Shown in pieces: positions 10,430 to 23,965 of a DNA stretch of 64,000 nucleotides. How positions within the stretch are numbered: position 1 is the stretch's first letter; every line of letters begins with the position of its first letter. Below the pieces are notes generated by a model. The model saw only the letters and a list, made by a program, of their open reading frames with translations, made no database searches and was not told the DNA's origin. Location: NCBI RefSeq assembly GCF_041734735.1, contig NC_134905.1, positions 510,705 to 574,704 of the forward strand, given 5' to 3'. Made by a program: the position numbers and the translations under genes. The DNA is from Babylonia areolata (taxonomy: Eukaryota; Mollusca; Gastropoda; Neogastropoda; Buccinidae).

Positions 10430-10808
10430 TCTTCTTCCTTCGTGGGCTGCAACTCCCATGTTCACTCATATACGTGTACACCAGTACGCTTTTACGTGTA
10501 TGGCCGTTTTTACCCCGCCATGTAAGCAGCCATACTCTGTCAAGGGAGTGCAAGCTGGATATGTTCTGGTTTCCATAACCCACCGAACGCTGACATAGAT
10601 TACAGGATCTCTAACATGCGTATTTGATCTTCTGCTTGTGTATACACATGAAAGAGGGTTCAGGCACAAGCAGGTCTGCAAATATGTTGACCTGGGAGAT
10701 CAGAAAAATCTGCACCCTTTACCCACCAGGTGCAGTTACCGAGATTCAAACACGGGACCCTTAGATTAAAAGTCTAATGCTTTAACCCACTCTGCTATTG
10801 TGACCGTC
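10430..10808 (-). mobile_element. SINE family 1, near full length
   Basis: Reverse orientation. The tRNA-like head at the right end reads, on the minus strand, 'GACGGTCACAATAGCAGAGTGG' and then the box B-like 'GTGTTTGAATCTCGG'. The body follows with 'GGGTTATGGAAACCAGAAC', 'GGCGGGGTAAAAACGGCC' and 'GAGTTGCAGCCCACGAAG'. Copies also lie at 31325-31676, 37302-37598 and 58310-58692. It is diverged relative to those, so probably older. Confidence 0.8.
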
Positions 10809-10904
10809 ATTATAGTGTTCACCACAGCCACACAACAGTCATTATAGTGTTCACCAAATCTTCTCTCGTCTCCAGGTATTTCACAACGTCTACACAGCCA
10901 CACA

Positions 10905-11330
10905 ACAGTAAGAAATTCAGACTGCTCGAGTTTACAGTATTAGTTTTTGTCACAACACATTTCTGTCTTAACTGTAAGATATTCAGACTCCTCCAATTTA
11001 CAGTAGTAGTTTTTGTCACAACAGATTTCTGTGTAACTGTAAGATATTCAGACTGCTCCAATTTACAGTAGTAGCTTTTGCCACAACAGATTTCTGTGCA
11101 AGGTATTTGGACTGCTCTAGTTTACAGTATTAGTTTTTGTTACACCAGATTTCTGTGCAAGAAATTCAGACTGCTCCAATTTACAGTGGTTGTGTTTGTT
11201 ACAACAGATTTCTGAGTAAGAAATTCAAACTTCCCTTGTTCACAGTTGTAGTTTTTTTGTCACAACAGATTTCTGCGGAAGAAACTGGGACTGCTCTCCA
11301 CATATGCGTCAACTTTAGCAGGACAAAACT
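10905..11330. repeat. ~60-bp minisatellite resembling a SINE family 2 fragment
   Basis: About seven diverged units of 'ttttgtcacaacagatttctg', 'taagaaattcagactgctcc' and 'atttacagtagtag'. The core 'cacaacagatttctgtgtgaaattc..gctgctc' is the same as in SINE family 2 (54605-54720). The array may have grown from an inserted SINE. Confidence 0.7.
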
Positions 11331-11394
11331 CTGACAGTACATATGGTGACCTCAACCTTGGCAAGTCCAGTCACTGCAGGTCAAGGTCTCAGTG

Positions 11395-12165
11395 GGACGG
11401 AGCAGGGCACGAATCAGTCACCTCACTTTCTGTTCCTTCATGTTCTCACTCACTCTGACCACACACTGCCACCTTTCTTTGGACGGAGCAGGGCACGAAT
11501 CAGTCACCTCACTTTCTGTTCCTTCATGTTCTCACTCACTCTGACCACACACTGCCACCTCTCTTTGGACGGAGCAGGGCACGAATCAGTCACCTCACTT
11601 TCTGTTCCTTCATGTTCTCACTCACTCTGACCACACACTGCCACCTTTCTTTGGACGGAGCAGGGCACGAATCAGTCACCTCACTTTCTGTTCCTTTGTG
11701 TTCTCACTCACTCTGACCACACACGACCACCTTTCTTTGGACGGAGCAGGGCACGAATCAGTCACCTCACTTTCTGTTCCTTCATGTTCTCACTCACTCT
11801 GACCACACACGACCACCTTTCTTTGGACGGAGCAGGGCACGAATCAGTCACCTCACTTTCTGTTCCTTCATGTTCTCACTCACTCTGACCACACACGACC
11901 ACCTTTCTTTGGACGGAGCAGGGCACGAATCAGTCACCTCACTTTCTGTTCCTTCATGTTCTCACTCACTCTGACCACACACTGCCACCTCTCTTTGGAC
12001 GGAGCAGGGCACGAATCAGTCACCTCACTTTCTGTTCCTTCATGTTCTCACTCACTCTGACCACACACTGCCACCTTTCTTTGGACGGAGCAGGGCACGA
12101 ATCAGTCACCTCACTTTCTGTTCCTTCATGTTCTCACTCACTCTGACCACACACTGCCACCTTTC
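11395..12165. repeat. ~87-bp minisatellite, about 9 copies
   Basis: The unit is 'ggacggagcagggcacgaat', 'cagtcacctcactttctg', 'ttccttcatgttctcactc' and 'actctgaccacacactgcc' plus 'acctttcttt'. Copies are nearly identical, which suggests recent expansion. Confidence 0.92.
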
Positions 12166-12171
12166 TTTCCT

Positions 12172-12510
12172 CGTAAGGGGAAAGGTGGTACAATGGTTAA
12201 GACGCTCAGAGTCTCCGAGGGTCTTGGTTCGAAACCTGCTCTTGCCTTCTCTCCCAAGTTTGCTGGAAAATCAAACTAAGCGTCTGCTCATTTGGATAAG
12301 AAAACAATAAACTAGGGTCTCATATGCAGCATGCACTTGGCGCACTGAAAGAGAACCCAGGACAACGAGAATGTTCCACAGAAAGAAAATTAATCCACTG
12401 TGTTCAGACAAATTTTGATACCCTACACCACATCTGCCAGGCAGATGCCGTACCTGCACCATAACCCAACACGCTCAGTCAGGCCCGGAGTGCATGCTTA
12501 TATATCTGTG
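12172..12510 (+). mobile_element. SINE family 3, tRNA-headed
   Basis: The head is 'ggtggtacaatggttaagac' (box A-like), then 'cttggttcgaaacctgc' (box B-like). The body is 'aacaataaactagggtctc', 'gcagcatgcacttggcgcac', 'tgaaagagaacccaggacaa' and 'aggcagatgccgtacctgc'. It matches 62428-62820. Confidence 0.75.
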
Positions 12511-12519
12511 TACCAATCA

Positions 12520-12900
12520 CAGTGGATTTCTTCTACACAATTTTGCCAGAGCACATCACACTCTCGTTGCCATGGCTTCTTTTTCAGTGCGCCAAGTGCA
12601 TGCTGCACACGGGACCTCAGTTTATCATCTCATCATCTTCTTTTGCGTTCGTGGGCTGCAACTCCCACGTTCACTGGTATATGTACACGAGTGGGCTTTT
12701 ATGTGTATGACCATTTTATCGTCTCACCTGAACGACTGGACGCTCAACTAATTTTCCAGTCAAACTCGGGAAGAAAGGGTGAGAAGAGGCTTCGAACCCA
12801 CACCCTCACGGAGTACCTACAACAGCAGCTGAGAGTCTTAACCATTTGGCCACCTTCCTTCCTTCCTCCCTCACCACTCATTTGACAAACGACAACATCA
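12520..12900 (-). mobile_element. Mosaic of SINE fragments (families 3 and 1)
   Basis: 12528-12625 is a reversed family 3 body ('ttgccagagcacatcac...gtgcatgctgcacacggg'). 12640-12718 is the end of family 1 ('cgttcgtgggctgcaactcc'). 12775-12870 is a reversed tRNA head ('cgaacccacaccctcacgg...cttaaccatttggcc'). The arrangement implies nested insertions followed by decay. Confidence 0.6.
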
Positions 12901-13130
12901 CAACACCGCATCAGTCCATTCATCTAAAAAAAAAAAAAATCATCATCACCCCCTTCACAGGGAAGACAATGACAAGTCACACACACCTCTCCACTTACCC
13001 AAGTTTTCAAGGTCTGAGCGAACAATACTCGTCCTTGCCCTTAAAACAAACAAAAATGTGGAAGAAAATTTGGTTTCTTTTGGCAGAGAGCCAGACTGAC
13101 CCACTATTCATTTTACCAAAAAAAACAGGG

Positions 13131-13160
13131 CGGGGGGGGGGGGTGGGGGGGGGGGGGTGG
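13131..13160 (+). repeat. Long G-run, potential quadruplex
   Basis: Two runs of about 13 G separated by single T, followed by further GG. The surroundings, 12900-13600, hold no gene that I can recognise, apart from a short CA tract. Confidence 0.7.
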
Positions 13161-13604
13161 ATGTGTGTGGAGTGGTACAGTTACCATAGTGAGAGGGGTG
13201 ATCAGGAAGTTTGAGGCGTGTGACAAGTTGTTGACTCAGTCTGCAGCCAGTTTAGGGACGTCGACATCTACGTCTGCACACAATGTGACAACACCGCCAT
13301 TGTGCCTTCACAAACAGACCATTCACAATCCGCTACACAACCTGCAGTGCTGCGCACGCATACACATGCACGTGCACACACACACACAATGGTACTTGTC
13401 AAAGGTTTTTATTCAAATTCAAAGATTTTTCCTGACCCTGAAGGGCAAAACTGATTTTTCAGAGACTTTTCCAGCCCGGGTTCCCTCATTTTATCCTGCA
13501 AGCTCCCGCCCCCCTCCTAAAGACCCGTCAGTGAAGGATTAAGTGCTGCTTTCTCTCTCCCCGATCTTCTGTTCCGGAAAATTGGGCTTCAGTTTCATGG
13601 AGGT

Positions 13605-13606
13605 GT

Positions 13607-13653
<47 letters not shown>

Positions 13654-13730
13654 ACCTCTGCTTTACACACACACACACACCACCTCTGCTTTATTCACAC
13701 ACACACACACACACACACCACCTCTGCTTT

Positions 13731-13798
<68 letters not shown>

Positions 13799-13800
13799 CC
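13605..13800. repeat. (CA)n tract with 'ccacctctgctttattc' interruptions
   Basis: Long (CA)n arrays broken three to four times by the same 'cacctctgcttta' string, so a compound microsatellite. Confidence 0.9.
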
Positions 13801-14117
13801 TCTGCTTTACTGAGAAAAAAAAAAGAAAAAAAAGAGAGTACATGCATGCCAGACCGCTGAGAGCCTACCAGACACTGGATGAACACACAAACAAATATAT
13901 ATACACACACACACATAAACACACAAGAAAACAGTATGAGAGAGAGAGAACAGGAAAGAGACAGTGAGGGAGACCGACCAAAACACAGATCTAGAAATGT
14001 AGAAAAAAAATAAGGAGCATATATTTTAGAGAAATTTACATTAGTACATGCTTCTTAACTCAAACCACAATTCCTCCTTCTCCAAGCCTGACCCAATTCT
14101 GTCATCAAACTACCACA

Positions 14118-14148
<31 letters not shown>

Positions 14149-14284
14149 CATCCCCCAAACCCAATGAATCGGGGAAACAAACTGTGGACTGTGGTGAAGC
14201 AGTGAAGCAGGCAGAAAAAGCAGTGAACAGAAAGCCTGTTCCACATGAGTGACTGCTCTCTCTTTCACAGGTCCCCCCAAGTGT
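13801..14284. other. Spacer, no gene seen
   Basis: Short CA and GA tracts (13900-13960, 14115-14145) in non-repetitive sequence. Nothing else is recognised. Confidence 0.5.
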
Positions 14285-15735
14285 GTACTGACTCAGTGAC
14301 TGGCTGGGGTATCAAGGCATCTGGAGTTGTGAGTCTCACTGGTCTATGTACTGACTCAGTGACTGGCTGGGGTATCGAGGCATCTGGAGTTGTGAGTCTC
14401 ACTGGTCTATGTACTGACTCAGTGACTGGCTGGGGTATCGAGGCATCTGGAGTTGTGACTCACTGGTCTATGTACTGACTCAGTGACTGGCTGGGGTATC
14501 AAGGCATCTGGAGTTGTGAGTCTCACTGGTCTATGTACTGACTCAGTGACTGGCTGGGGTATCGAGGCATCTGGAGTTGTGACTCACTGGTCTATGTACT
14601 GACTCAGTGACTGGCTGGGGTATCAAGGCATCTGGAGTTGTGAGTCTCACTGGTCTATGTACTGACTCAGTGACTGGCTGGGGTATCGAGGCATCTGGAG
14701 TTGTGAGTCTCACTGGTCTATGTACTGACTCAGTGACTGGCTGGGGTATCAAGGCATCTGGAGTTGTGAGTCTCACTGGTCTATGTACTGACTCAGTGAC
14801 TGGCTGGGGTATCAAGGCATCTGGAGTTGTGAGTCTCACTGGTCTATGTACTGACTCAGTGACTGGCTGGGGTATCAAGGCATCTGGAGTTGTGAGTCTC
14901 ACTGGTCTATGTACTGACTCAGTGACTGGCTGGGGTATCAAGGCATCTCTGAGTTGTGAGTCTCACTGGTCTATGTACTGACTCAGTGACTGGCTGGGGT
15001 ATCGAGGCATCTGGAGTTGTGAGTCTCACTGGTCTATGTACTGACTCAGTGATTGGCTGGGGTATCGAGGCATCTGGTGTTGTGAGTCTCACTGGTCTAT
15101 GTACTGACTCAGTGACTGGCTGGGGTATCAAGGCATCTGGAGTTGTGAGTCTCACTGGTCTATGTACTGACTCAGTGACTGGCTGGGGTATCAAGGCATC
15201 TGGAGTTGTGAGTCTCACTGGTCTATGTACTGACTCAGTGACTGGCTGGGGTATCAAGGCATCTGGAGTTGTGAGTCTCACTGGTCTATGTACTGACTCA
15301 GTGACTGGCTGGGGTATCAAGGCATCTGGAGTTGTGAGTCTCACTGGTCTATGTACTGACTCAGTGACTGGCTGGGGTATCGAGGCATCTGGAGTTGTGA
15401 GTCTCACTGGTCTATGTACTGACTCAGTGACTGGCTGGGGTATCAAGGCATCTGGAGTTGTGAGTCTCACTGGTCTATGTACTGACTCAGTGACTGGCTG
15501 GGGTATCGAGGCATCTGGAGTTGTGAGTCTCACTGGTCTATGTACTGACTCAGTGACTGGCTGGGGTATCAAGGCATCTGGAGTTGTGAGTCTCACTGGT
15601 CTATGTACTGACTCAGTGACTGGCTGGGGTATCGAGGCATCTCTGAGTTGTGACTCTCACTGGTCTATGTACTGACTCAGTGACTGGCTGGGGTATCCAG
15701 GCATCTGGAGTTGTGACTCTCACTGGTCTCAGTAG
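14285..15735. repeat. 63-bp minisatellite, about 23 copies
   Basis: The unit is 'gtgagtctcactggtctatg', 'tactgactcagtgactggct', 'ggggtatcaaggcatctgga' + 'gtt'. Variation is almost only A/G at 'atcaagg/atcgagg' plus rare 2-bp indels. The period is a multiple of three, which explains open frames of over 220 codons on both strands. I do not read these as protein. Confidence 0.93.
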
Positions 15736-15859
15736 CACTGCCTTAGTCTCCCTCTCACATCCCAATGAGAAGACTGCATGTTGGGGGGAAGGAAGGGGGG
15801 AGGGAGGGGTGGTGAAGGTGTAGAACAGGGGGAAAAGGGTGGGGTGGGACTGGTGGGCA

Positions 15860-17775
<1,916 letters not shown>

Positions 17776-18205
17776 TACAATGAAGGCACTCCTACATTTG
17801 TGACTCTCATGATGGTCCATTCATTCAGCCATTTACAAGTGGGGTGGGCATTAAAACTTTCTACATATACTTGTAGTTGTACTGCTGTTTTTACCCAGAC
17901 TTATAACTATTCCGAAGTGTGTGGTTTTTACCCACCCCACCATTCAGCCATCTTTCTCCCTTCTAATTATTTATTACTGGGACTGAGCAGTTTCCTCTTT
18001 TCTTTTTTTTAACGATCATCTCAACAGTTTTTGATACCTTAGTTATCTCAGTGAGTCAAAAAGAGTGCGAAACATGGATGTTTTGAGGTTATAAATTATT
18101 TCTCTGATGCACATCCTGGTACCTCAAACATATGTAGAGATGGTGAGCATGAGTAACTGCCACCAGTACAACAAGTGAGCAACAAGAAATAGGTATATAT
18201 ACATA

Positions 18206-18252
<47 letters not shown>

Positions 18253-19527
18253 TATATGCATTACATCTACAGGGGAAAAAATTTAACACGGCAGGGGTGG
18301 GGGTGTTAAATTTTAAAAGGGAGTCAGGCTGGAAGTGCGATCGGTTCTCACTGAAGCCAACTACCCTGTCACCTTTTCTTCAACACAGCCAAAAACAAAA
18401 ACAAAAAAAACCCCGCTGCTCACAGACAAGTGGACAAAACAGTTCCACTCCACCAAAAGATTTTACTTTGGGGTGTCCCAATTGTTGAAATGGAAGGGTG
18501 GGTGGTTCCAACCCAGAAATCTGTCACCCCTGGGCCACACATCTGGGCCAACATTCCTGTGTGTTCCTGGTCACAGGTCAATGCCCCACAACTAAAGCAC
18601 TCCTTCCATCAACCAGCCATGCATGCAACAGTTGGCTGGACTGTGACTGAGAGGTGGAGATTTGAGTGAGACGGGAGAGAGAGAGCTGCCAGTTCCCCTG
18701 TAAAACTGATAGCTTGTAAAGTTGTAATGTGAACTTCACAAACTCTTTTTTAAAGAATATCTGTCTGCTATTACAGAAAGTATATGAATGATGTAAATCA
18801 GCCTAATTGTAAACATCATTCTTCTAAAATAAAACTGTTCAAATCAAATGTCATACACTATGATTTACTAATTGCTATATTTGTAAATGACTCATTTTCT
18901 GCATGCTGGTAAGATGTGTATCTATCTGTGTACACTATAACATTTGTAATATGTATAGATCTCCATTGTGTATTGGTGTGTGAGTATGTATGTATGTATG
19001 AACACATGTGTACATACAAGTATATATCATTGTAATTTGTGTACAACATGTATGCATTGATTATGCATGCATATGTACATGTAATTATCTATGGTCATGT
19101 ATTTCATTCAGGATTTATGTGCCTACAGAAATATATATCTATACATACATTTTTTTCTGTATGCATGCACCATACATTTGATGATTTGGGACGTGAATGC
19201 ATATGCAAGTTAACATGTTTGTGGATGTGCCCTGTTCCTTGCAGCAGCTGAATTTTTGTTCTTGTTCTTTTTTTTCTCTTTTTTTTTTTCTTTTTTCTTT
19301 GCCCTCTACTGCCACACTGTTCTGTGTTCCATTCCCTCAAAACAGTCCTCCATTCATGCACTTAGTTCACAGAAAATCATACATGCCAGACAATTCCGCA
19401 AAACCCTCTGGAGACCACTGAAGAGTTCCATGCTTACATGACTTGCAGACACGTTACAGAAAATATCAAAAGCATCTTGTAATTCCAACTTCATCAGCTG
19501 TAGTTAGTTCAGTGTGCTATTTATTTT
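17776..19527. other. Non-repetitive spacer
   Basis: AT-rich sequence with an (AT)n tract at 18208-18250 and short TGTA-rich stretches near 18900-19150. No convincing exon, RNA gene or element was found. Confidence 0.5.
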
Positions 19528-19650
19528 CAACTATAGATCAGTTACTCAATGAGATGTCACTGCACTGGGATGAATCCATATCCACAGTTGCTAAGCGGGT
19601 GCTTGACCACCTGCATAACCAAACACACCTGATCAGGTCTTAAGGGGAAA
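19528..19650 (-). mobile_element. Old SINE family 3 tail
   Basis: 'gatgtcactgcactgggatgaatccatatcc' and 'gggtgcttgaccacctgcataaccaaacac' are a decayed version of the reversed family 3 tail seen at 695-842. Confidence 0.5.
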
Positions 19651-19682
19651 AATGTTTTTAATAAATAATTGTGGCCCCTTTG

Positions 19683-20580
19683 TTGTTTTGACGAGTAAGA
19701 ACTATATACTTTGCAACATGTGTAGCAGGCATAAGTAAGAACTATATACTTTGCAACATGTGTAGCAGGCATAAGTAAGAACTATGTACTTTGCAACATG
19801 TGTAGCAGGCACAAGTATGAACTATGTACTTTGCAACATGTGTAGCAGGCATAAGTAAGAACTATGTACTTTGCAACATGTGTAGCAGGCATAAGTAAGA
19901 ACTATGTACTTTGCAACATGTGTAGCAGGCATAAGTAAGAACTATGTACTTTGCAACATGTGTAGCCGGCATAAGTAAGAACTATGTACTTTGCAACATG
20001 TGTAGCCGGCATAAGTAAGAACTATGTACTTTGCAACATGTGTAGCCGGCATAAGTAAGAACTATGTACTTTGCAACATGTGTAGCAGGCATAAGTAAGA
20101 ACTATGTACTTTGCAACATGTGTAGCAGGCATAAGTAAGAACTATATACTTTGCAACATGTGTAGCAGGCATAAGTAAGAACTATATACTTTGCAACATG
20201 TGTAGCAGGCATAAGTAAGAACTATGTACTTTGCAACATGTGTAGCAGGCACAAGTATGAACTATGTACTTTGCAACATGTGTAGAAGGCACAAGTATGA
20301 ACTATGTACTTTGCAACATGTGTAGCAGACACAAGTATGAACTATGTACTTTGCAACATGTGTAGAATGCACAAGTATGAACTATGTACTTTGCAACATG
20401 TGTAGAATGCACAAGTATGAACTATGTACTTTGCAACATGTGTAGCAGGCACAAGTATGAACTATGTACTTTGCAACATGTGTAGAAAGCATAAGTATGA
20501 ACTATGTACTTTGCAACATGTGTAGAATGCACAAGTAAGAACTATGTACTTTGCAACATGTGTAGCATGCATAAGGAGCT
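19683..20580. repeat. 40-bp minisatellite, about 22 copies
   Basis: The unit is 'ataagtaagaactatgtact' + 'ttgcaacatgtgtagcaggc'. It is very regular with a strict 40-bp period. Sub-variants (tagccggc, tagaatgc, aagtatga) cluster in blocks, which shows local spread of variants. Confidence 0.95.
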
Positions 20581-21394
20581 AAGTAAGACTGTGTCCTGGG
20601 TAACAGCATCTCATGCTACCAATTCTTGACATGCTGATGACCTGGTGGGCAGATGTATTTCTCCTGTGAAAATTGCACCAATTCTTAAAGGAGTTAATTA
20701 TAATACATTTATCATTTACAGTGTTATAGAATTTGCTGTTTTGCTGAGAGTAAAATACATAAGCTTATGGTTTTTGTTTTTTCTTTTTTAATATCCGAAC
20801 GCAATGACGCCTCTTTGACAAACGGAACTGTTTATAAAGGAAGCTTACAGTTTCACATAGCTGCATTGTAATACCGGTTTTACAAATGTCGAGGAAGGAA
20901 GACGGTGGAGATTTCCAGTAAAACTATCAATCATCCCACCTAGTTCATGTCAAACCTGACTAAACCGTTTCGGTTCACAACCGTTTTCATTCAAAACCCC
21001 AAGTGAAGTCAATGAAAGCGCTCAACCTGAACGCTCGAGCTTGAACTTAACACCGCCTGCAAACCATCTGCTTACTTTGACACATCAGCCACTTTGGCAC
21101 TGCCTTGAAAAGAAAATTAATAAACAAAAGGAAAATCCTCAGAACACTGGAACGATGATGACAATGTTGTTCTACACGTCTCATGTGGTAGTCAACTTGC
21201 AATAAAAATAGGTAATGGCGACTGTTCGTGTGAGCAGGACCACGAGCTGGATGCAAAATTACGCGTGAAATGCACTGGTCTACGATAAGTGATGAATAGA
21301 GGACAATCAGAAATGAGGACTACTCAAATTATAGCTACATATTTCGACACAAACTGCACGATGATGATTCAATTCTAAAGAAAAATATACCCAC
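20581..21394. other. Spacer / probable 5' end of CAB39 intron 1
   Basis: Single-copy sequence with a short SINE family 3 remnant at 20795-20835. No coding exon is visible. Confidence 0.45.
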
Positions 21395-21550
21395 CTCTGA
21401 CACAGACACTGCAGTATGGAAAAAGTTCTGTCGGACCATGACGTCACATTATGTTTGCGCAGACGCGGAAGTGGGCAATAGTACGTTCATTGTAAACAAA
21501 GTCATGTGCTGTGTGTCTGTCAGACATTCGCGCGCGCGTCGCAAGGAAAC
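21395..21550 (-). promoter_or_regulatory. CAB39: Candidate CAB39 promoter and non-coding first exon
   Basis: Read on the minus strand, a CpG-rich block ('GCGACGCGCGCGCGAATG') precedes an ETS-like 'CACTTCCGCG', an NRF-1-like 'GTCTGCGCAA' and a perfect CRE palindrome TGACGTCA at 21440-21447. About 45 nt further on is a donor, 'GTCAGAG|GTGGGT', at 21395. This is the only CpG-island-like spot upstream of CAB39, so a short untranslated exon starting near 21.44-21.48 kb is plausible. Assignment to CAB39 is inference. Confidence 0.4.
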
Positions 21551-21892
21551 TGCCGCAAGAAAAAGGTTTCTGTCGACACATTTCTAAAATCAACATAATA
21601 CATGTATTTTCCCCCTCCCTCTACACACACACCGCGCACCGGCGCGCGCGCGTGCTCGCACACACACACACACACACACCGCGTGCGCGCATACGCACCC
21701 CCACCTCCCCACCCCCCACACACACACCATATACACAAGTCAGTTTAAGTCTGAACCTGGAGTGGAAGATTTTTCAGAACAAATACTGTACACCCCAACG
21801 GAAAATGAAGTTCTTATGCCCACACTAACTCAACTGATTGCTTCAAATTTCATAAGCCCAAGCCTGATTTCTATAACAAATATCTGTAGCTT

Positions 21893-22412
21893 CAGCTGGT
21901 GGTGTGCCATGTGTCAGCTTCTGCTGGTGGTGTGACACATGTGTTAAATGTGTCAGGTGGTGTGTCACATGTCAGCTTCAGCTGGTGGTGTGTCACATGT
22001 GTCAATTTCAGCTGGTGGTGTGTCAGATGTGTCAGGTGGTGTGTCACATGTGTCAGTTTCAGCTGGTGGTGTGTCACATGTGTCAGTTTCAGCTGGTGGT
22101 GTGTCACATGTGTCAATTTCAGCTGGTAGTGTGTCACATGTGTCAATTTCAGCTGGTGGTGTGTCACATGTGTCAATTTCAGCTGGTGGTGTGTCACATG
22201 TGTCAGGTGGTGTGTCACATGTGTCAATTTCAGCTGGTGGTGTAACACATGTGTCAATTTCAGCTGGTGGTGTGTCACATGTGTCAATTTCAGCTGGTGG
22301 TGTGTCACATGTGTCAATTTCAGCTGGTGGTGTGTCACATGTGTCAATTTCAGCTGGTGGTGTGTCACATGTGTCAAGTGGTGTGTCACATGTGTCAGTT
22401 TCAGCTGTGTCA
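21893..22412. repeat. 30-bp minisatellite, about 17 units, each with two E-boxes
   Basis: The unit is 'gtcacatgtgtcaatttcag' + 'ctggtggtgt', with occasional deletion units. Each full unit contains CAGCTG and the palindrome CACATGTG. It lies about 0.45-0.97 kb upstream of the candidate CAB39 promoter. Its 10-codon periodicity makes frames of up to 204 codons that are not genes. Confidence 0.93.
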
Positions 22413-22587
22413 GATGTGGGCAGAACTTGAGGGTTTTCCTGAAATCATCGTCTGGTGTCCTGACATTGATAGGTCCAAGGATGTGTTCATCTTCTGTTGC
22501 CGCCATGTGATGTGTACTTGTTTAGTCTTGGTGGTGGGATCAGATGTTCAAGCCATAAGAGGTGTTTGCTGGTTTATAACATTGAAT

Positions 22588-23140
22588 TAATGAAGTACCC
22601 AAGGACTGGCTTTCAAGTGTTTTTACCATGGACTTAAATTGACAGAGAAGCATCAGCCGCCCACAGCTGAGATACAAAGACGTTTGCAAACATGACATGA
22701 AGGTGCTTGAGATCAACACTGAGTCCTGGGAGGACCTTGCAGATGACCGCAACAGATGGAGAAGCACTCTCAAGAATCAGCTACGGATTGGTGAGGATAA
22801 ACTGTCAGCTGCTGCAGAAGAAAAGCGAGCTCACAGAAAAGGGACGGCATCAGCTTACACATGTGACTGCTGTGACAGAGACTGTCTCTCTCGCATCGGT
22901 CTCTACAGTCACAGGCGACGCTGCTTGGTCCAAGCAGACAGCCCAATTAGACATTAGGTCGGATATACTCTATCCATGGTCAGCCATGACTGAAGGCCTA
23001 CTACTAAATTGACATGACAATGAAGTACACAGAGACTGGCTTTCAAGTGTTTTTACCATGGACTTGAATTGACATGACAATGAAGGACGCAGAGACTGGC
23101 TTTCAAGCGTTTTTACCATGGACTTGAATTGACATGACTG
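22588..23140. repeat. ~60-bp repeat, three copies, split by a LINE fragment
   Basis: The unit 'gagactggctttcaagtg' + 'tttttaccatggacttgaatt' + 'gacatgacaatgaag' occurs at about 22588, 23021 and 23081. The first is separated from the others by the LINE tail at 22645-23004. Confidence 0.8.
22645..23004 (+). mobile_element. 5'-truncated LINE, 3' end of ORF2
   Basis: It encodes about 100 residues ending in a stop at 22957, with the string LRYKDVCKHDMKVLEINTES, then WEDLADDRNRWRS and a terminal zinc-knuckle-like CDCCDRDCLSRIGLYSHRRR. This layout is typical of the carboxy end of non-LTR retrotransposon polyproteins common in molluscs. About 50 bp of 3' UTR follows ('gtcagccatgactgaaggcc'). It is flanked by a 10-bp target-site duplication 'taaattgaca' at 22635-22644 and 23005-23014. 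The reverse transcriptase itself is absent, so it is a dead-on-arrival copy. Confidence 0.8.
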
Positions 23141-23169
23141 ACACACAATGCACATGCTCCGGTGGAAGG

Positions 23170-23611
23170 TGTGCAACTGCTAGTGTGTGTGTGTGAGTGT
23201 GTGTGTGTGTGTGTGTGTGTCTGTAAGTGTGTGGTGATGTTGCAAGTGTGTAGCCCGGCTGCTAGCGCACGTGTGTGTGTTTGTATGTGTGTGACTGTGT
23301 GTGTGTCTGTAAGTGTGTGGTGATGTTGCAAGTGTGTAGCCCGGCTGCTAGCGCACGTGTGTTTGTTTGTATGTGTGTGACTGTGTGTGTGTCTGTAAGT
23401 GTGTGGTGATGTTGCAAGTGTGTAGCCCGGCTGCTAGCGCACGTGTGTGTGTTTGTATGTGTGTGACTGTGTGTGTGTCTGTAAGTGTGTGGTGATGTTG
23501 CAAGTGTGTAGCCCGGCTGCTAGCGCACGTGTGTTTGTTTGTATGTGTGTGTCTGTGTGTGTGTCTGTAAGTGTGTGGTGATGCTGCCAGTGTGTAGCTC
23601 AGCTGCTAGCA

Positions 23612-23649
<38 letters not shown>

Positions 23650-23660
23650 TGCATGCATGT
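23170..23660. repeat. ~86-bp minisatellite, about 5 copies
   Basis: The unit is GT-rich with the unique string 'gatgttgcaagtgtgtagcc' + 'cggctgctagcgcacgtg'. It merges into a plain (GT)n tract at 23615-23645. Confidence 0.88.
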
Positions 23661-23764
23661 GTCTGTGTGTGTCTGTCTTTGCATGACAAGGAAATTATAT
23701 AATTCTATTCCCAGTTACAGGTGTCACATATATTCAAAAAATATATACAAAAGTGCCTTGTAGA

Positions 23765-23965
23765 CAGGCAATCACAGCAGTAGATACATATTATGTGTCC
23801 AGTCACAATCACAGCAGTAGATACATATTACGTGTCCAGTCACAATCACAGCAGTAGATACATATTACGTGTTCAGTCACAATCACAGCAGTAGATACAT
23901 ATTACGTGTCCAGTCACAATCACAGCAGTAGATACATATTACGTGTCCAGTCACAATCACACTCA
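23765..23965. repeat. 37-bp minisatellite, about 5 copies
   Basis: The unit is 'cacagcagtagatacatatt' + 'acgtgtccagtcacaat', nearly perfect. Confidence 0.9.

Noticed and set aside
10740-10808. tRNA gene at the end of the family 1 SINE (also at 31610-31676 and 58620-58692)
   Set aside because: Box A and box B are present but the sequence is fused to a SINE body, repeats elsewhere and cannot form a clean cloverleaf by eye. It is a tRNA-derived SINE head.
14285-15735. Frames of 225-239 codons on both strands
   Set aside because: The 63-bp period is a multiple of three, which keeps both strands open by arithmetic. Variation is not biased to third positions.
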